A stretch of 64,000 nucleotides of DNA, taken from Aliamphritea ceti (lineage in GTDB: Bacteria; Pseudomonadota; Gammaproteobacteria; Pseudomonadales; Balneatricaceae). Position 1 is the first letter of the stretch. Every line of letters starts with the position of its first letter. Position numbers and translations under genes: made by a program. Location of the stretch: the NCBI RefSeq assembly GCF_024347215.1, contig NZ_AP025282.1, positions 2,604,001 to 2,668,000 of the forward strand, written 5' to 3'. Under the pieces are notes generated by a model, which was given only the letters and a program-made list of their open reading frames with translations, ran no database searches and was not told the DNA's origin. Shown here piece by piece: positions 61,132 to 64,000 of the stretch.

Positions 61132-61944
61132 ATGAGTAAATTGAACGTAACCATCAAAGATGGAATAGCAAACGTTGAAGTCAACAATCCTCCAGTTAAT
61201 ATTCTAACTATTGATCTGATTAACGAACTGAACACTTTTATTCTTTCTCTTAAAGGTAACCGTGACATTAAAGCTGTTGTATTCAAATCATCACATGAGT
61301 CATTCTTCCTGGCTCATCTTGATCTGAATATCATTAATGGCACACCGGGAGGGCAAGCTGCCAGTATCGAGTTCAGCCATATGATCAGTAATATAAAATC
61401 TATGCAGCAACTTTCTATTGCGGTAGTTGATGGCGTAGCCCGTGGTGGCGGTAATGAATTTGTTATGGCCTGTGATTTGGCATATGGAACCGAGAATTCA
61501 GCATTTGCGCAGCCAGAACTGTTTATAAACATCCCAACAGGTGGGCAAGGAGCTGTTCAATTTGCTCGTCGTATGGGGAAAAACAAAGCACTTCAGGCTT
61601 TATTAACGGGCGTAGATTACACAGCTCAACAAGCTGAAGCCCTTAATATTATTACCCAATTTGTTCCAAAGTCAGACTTGGAAAGCTTTCTTAACTTGTT
61701 GCTTACTACCATAAAAAACTGGGAATTGCGCGACATTGTCATGTACAAGGAAATCGTGGCTACTTCAATTAGTGACGAAGAAGCGGGAGCCGAGCTGGAG
61801 TTACGCTATTTTCTTGAAAGAGCTAAAGAGCAGAAAACACAAACAATTATTGCTGCGTTCCTTAAGCACGGAGGCCAAACTGAGAGAGAAGCAAAGGATA
61901 TACAGGGTATTTTTATAGATACAGCAAATGAATTGTCAGACTAA
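61132..61944 (+). CDS. enoyl-CoA hydratase/isomerase (crotonase) family protein
   Basis: A 270-residue stand-alone crotonase. Both catalytic glutamates expected for hydratase activity are seen: in GGGNEFVMACDLAYG near residue 109 and in AFAQPELFINIPTGGQGA near 127. The oxyanion loop is FLAHLDLNI, with His where hydratases normally have Gly/Ala, so specificity may differ. No partner thiolase or dehydrogenase nearby. A good AGGAGAAAGAG ribosome site. Controlled most likely by the divergent LysR. The 183 bp after it before the LysE gene contain no clear terminator. Confidence 0.88.
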   Translation: MSKLNVTIKDGIANVEVNNPPVNILTIDLINELNTFILSLKGNRDIKAVVFKSSHESFFLAHLDLNIINGTPGGQAASIEFSHMISNIKSMQQLSIAVVDGVARGGGNEFVMACDLAYGTENSAFAQPELFINIPTGGQGAVQFARRMGKNKALQALLTGVDYTAQQAEALNIITQFVPKSDLESFLNLLLTTIKNWELRDIVMYKEIVATSISDEEAGAELELRYFLERAKEQKTQTIIAAFLKHGGQTEREAKDIQGIFIDTANELSD

Positions 61945-62127
61945 TGTTACAGGATCTGCTTTTCACGCAGGTGAATAGCATTTGAAAATGTCAGTTCCAG
62001 TCAATTACGATTCCGGAAGAAGATTTGTTATTAACCTACTTAGAATCTAAAAAAGTATGTCCTGAGACAATACCAATTAACCTGACAATTGAGCCGGGTT
62101 AATTGGCATACACATGAAATAGAAAAT

Positions 62128-62730
62128 CTAAACCCACAAGAACAGTGCGCAGCTTGCCGTCAGACCACCTGTTCCCCAGGTGAAAATTTTCCAACGCATC
62201 TCAGTGGACAGGAATCTGCGGATAGCCCGGCCGGCAACAGCCCAGGGGGTAATCGACAGAAAGCTCAGTGGCGGAATTATCAGCAATACCAGCCAGAATA
62301 ACTGCGGATCCTGTTCAATCGCCACCAATACCAGACTGACAAGGGCAAGAGTGGCGCTAATCGCTTTAGGATTGGCAAACTGGAACAGTACAGCCATGAT
62401 AAAGCGCATAGGTTTTTCTACCTGCTTGTCATCGCTAGTCTGACGCGCATTGGCCATTTTCCAACCAATCATAATTAACCAGACACTGCCAAGTACTTTC
62501 AGTACTAACATTGTCTCTGGCCAGGTTTCAATCAGCGGCTTTAATCCCAGTACTGCCAGTGAATTTAGCAATACAGTACCCGCAAGAATACCGAATATAT
62601 GCGGCAAGGTAGCGCGGATACCAAATTTTGCGCCTGAATAAACAAGCATCATGTTATTAGGCCCTGGTGTAGCCCACATAGTGTAAGCAACCAGTACGAA
62701 TGGCATGAGCAATTCAAGATTCGCAGACAT
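62128..62730 (-). CDS. LysE/RhtB-family amino-acid exporter
   Basis: A 200-residue, six-helix membrane protein. The N-terminal AYTMWATPGPNNMMLVYSGAKFG motif near residue 13-35 is diagnostic of the LysE/RhtB family, and VLFQFANPKAISATLAL near 110 confirms it. ATG 62730 is chosen; the open frame continues to 62826 with no family match. Substrate unknown. It is divergent from a MocR-type regulator gene, a frequent pairing for exporters of amino acids or related compounds. Confidence 0.9.
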   Translation of the reverse strand: MSANLELLMPFVLVAYTMWATPGPNNMMLVYSGAKFGIRATLPHIFGILAGTVLLNSLAVLGLKPLIETWPETMLVLKVLGSVWLIMIGWKMANARQTSDDKQVEKPMRFIMAVLFQFANPKAISATLALVSLVLVAIEQDPQLFWLVLLIIPPLSFLSITPWAVAGRAIRRFLSTEMRWKIFTWGTGGLTASCALFLWV

Positions 62731-62918
62731 CGTATTTTCCAGACAAAGTGTTTTGTGAGTCATCAGTATATGAGCAGAATGTCTGACGGACACAGACACA
62801 CAAAGCATAATAATTAATGGACACAAACTTTATTGCTTTTCATACTTATCCGGACTGATAGGCTTAGATCCATACTCTACTGACTTGCTTATATGCATTA
62901 GCTCTGGATACGAATGAT

Positions 62919-64000
62919 ATGACCGAACTCGCTAACAACGCTGTTAACCATCAACCACAATATTTACAGATAGCAGGACAGATAGAGCAGCAGATTCGTA
63001 ATGGCGAGCTGAGTCATGGTGTGCGTTTACCAGCAGTACGGCAACTGGCAAAAGATTATCGTGTCAGCATTAATACTATTCGCAGCGTATTAGATACTTT
63101 GGAGCAGGATGATCTGATCAGCCGTCAGCCACGCCAGGGAACACGGGTAAACTTTCAGCCGAAAACGCAAACGCACTATCAGCCCTTCGAACCCTTCAAA
63201 GCAGATCCAAAACTGGCACCGCAAGCACAGAAATGGCTCGATGCTTCAATCCTTAATGGGCAGGCTAATGGCCAGTTCATTAATATGGTGCTGTCACCTG
63301 AACTTGAAATGTTCCGTTCATTCCAGCGGCATTATCACAAAGTTTTGTTGCAGCCTTCGCGTCGGGGAATGGAAAGCTCTGCTGGATATCTACCATTACG
63401 GGAAGCACTCTGCCGCCTGTATGAACAGCGCAGGCTTAATATCAATGCTACACAGGTTCAGATTACCAGTGGCTGTCAGCATGCTATGGAACATGCGTTA
63501 CGGGTTGTCTGTGAGCCCGGAGACAATGTTGCCGTGCCAACACCTGCGTTTCCAGGTTATCTGGCGTTACTTGGCCAGTTAAAACTTAATGCTGTGGAAA
63601 TTCCAATGACGCCGGCCGGGCCGGACTACGCAACGCTTAAGTCTGTAATGCACAATAAAGGAAATAGCGGTGACATCGCAGCACTGATCATAAATCCTAT
63701 TTGCCATAACCCAACAGGTGTAACAATCAGCGATGACTACAAACGTGACATTGCTAAATGGGCCAACACACAACAGATTCCAGTTATTGAGGACGACATT
63801 TGCGCCACACTGAATTTCTCTGAGCCTCAGCCGCGACCTGTCATCAGTTATGACACGGACGGCTGGTGCATGCTGGTCAGCTCAATATCAAAGATAGTGG
63901 GGGACAGTGAGCGGGTTGGCTGGTGTTTACCGGGAAGGTTTCGCGATGCCTATATGACTCAGGTGGCTATCAGTCAGATCAGCGGGCCGTATTTTCGCCA
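62919..64000 (+). CDS. MocR-type regulator (GntR helix-turn-helix plus aminotransferase domain), partial
   Basis: The gene runs off the window; 360 codons are visible. The N-terminal GntR winged helix (residues about 14-75: LRAVRQLAKDYRVSINTIRSVLDTLEQDDLI-like) is followed by a class I aminotransferase-like domain: SAGYLPLREALCRLYEQRR near 169, NPICHNPTG near 265 and the PLP lysine region SSISKIVGDSERVGWCLPG near 315-333. Such proteins sense amino acids or vitamin B6. ATG 62919 was chosen; the ATG at 62914 is out of frame and hits a stop at once. It most likely controls the LysE-family exporter 188 bp away. Confidence 0.88.
   Translation, partial: MTELANNAVNHQPQYLQIAGQIEQQIRNGELSHGVRLPAVRQLAKDYRVSINTIRSVLDTLEQDDLISRQPRQGTRVNFQPKTQTHYQPFEPFKADPKLAPQAQKWLDASILNGQANGQFINMVLSPELEMFRSFQRHYHKVLLQPSRRGMESSAGYLPLREALCRLYEQRRLNINATQVQITSGCQHAMEHALRVVCEPGDNVAVPTPAFPGYLALLGQLKLNAVEIPMTPAGPDYATLKSVMHNKGNSGDIAALIINPICHNPTGVTISDDYKRDIAKWANTQQIPVIEDDICATLNFSEPQPRPVISYDTDGWCMLVSSISKIVGDSERVGWCLPGRFRDAYMTQVAISQISGPYFR

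Noticed and set aside
1..64000. tRNA, rRNA, CRISPR arrays, insertion sequences, prophage or integration genes
   Set aside because: No T-loop-like GGTTCGA-type tRNA signatures, spacer-repeat arrays, transposase or integrase motifs were recognised while reading; a formal tRNAscan/ISfinder run would settle it.

Overview
The window looks like chromosome of a heterotrophic marine gammaproteobacterium, most likely from the Oceanospirillales (Neptunomonas/Amphritea/Neptuniibacter-like). The reasons are the gene set and the family matches recalled while reading: monomeric NADP-isocitrate dehydrogenase, a TRAP carboxylate transporter, a BCCT betaine carrier, a GbdR/CdhR-like regulator and a DmdA-type DMSP demethylase operon. 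No database was consulted, so the genus is inference. I found no rRNA, tRNA, CRISPR array, transposase or prophage. Genes are densely packed and many have clear rho-independent terminators.

Layout. 0-6 kb: isocitrate dehydrogenase, DAHP synthase and DsbD. 6-9.2 kb: a LysR regulator, then a permease, a MerR with the three mercury-binding cysteines, MerC and a GDCCVxC small protein. A MerR-type operator/promoter lies between merR and merC, and there is no merA. 9.2-16.2 kb: an AT-rich gap, then an ATP-grasp ligase, a DUF917 enzyme and an Asp/Glu-racemase-family protein, convergent with a complete TRAP transporter (DctM, DctQ, DctP); this looks like an uptake-and-catabolism locus for an unidentified amino-acid or hydantoin-like compound. 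16.5-24 kb: MTHFR, acetoacetyl-CoA synthetase with a divergent LysR, a chemoreceptor, and a TetR/HPP pair separated by two near-identical 20-bp operators. 24-36.8 kb: mostly housekeeping (DUF2889, EAL-HDOD, YlqF GTPase, dual-CDGSH protein, PurC, DM13 protein, MFS exporter, PpsR/PpsA, DUF1499, YgjP-like protease).

37-45.9 kb: a BCCT carrier, a 984-residue MFS protein with a long acidic tail of repeats, an AhpD-like protein lacking one active-site cysteine, a GlxA-type regulator, a CHMI-family isomerase and CreA. 46-57.6 kb: a sulfatase and a LysR regulator, divergent from a six-gene operon: DmdA, O-acetylhomoserine sulfhydrylase, alpha/beta hydrolase, FadN-type hydroxyacyl-CoA dehydrogenase/enoyl-CoA hydratase, acyl-CoA synthetase and malonyl-CoA decarboxylase. 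Read together, this could demethylate DMSP, fix the released methanethiol into methionine, and burn a C3 acyl-CoA to acetyl-CoA. It is the most interesting locus here because the standard DmdC/DmdD genes are absent. 57.7-64 kb: an OYE-like flavin oxidoreductase, two LysR regulators, a lone crotonase, a LysE-family exporter and a divergent MocR-type regulator cut off by the window end.

Start codons were moved downstream of the longest open frame where a ribosome site, a signal peptide or family alignment favoured it; this is stated in each entry.
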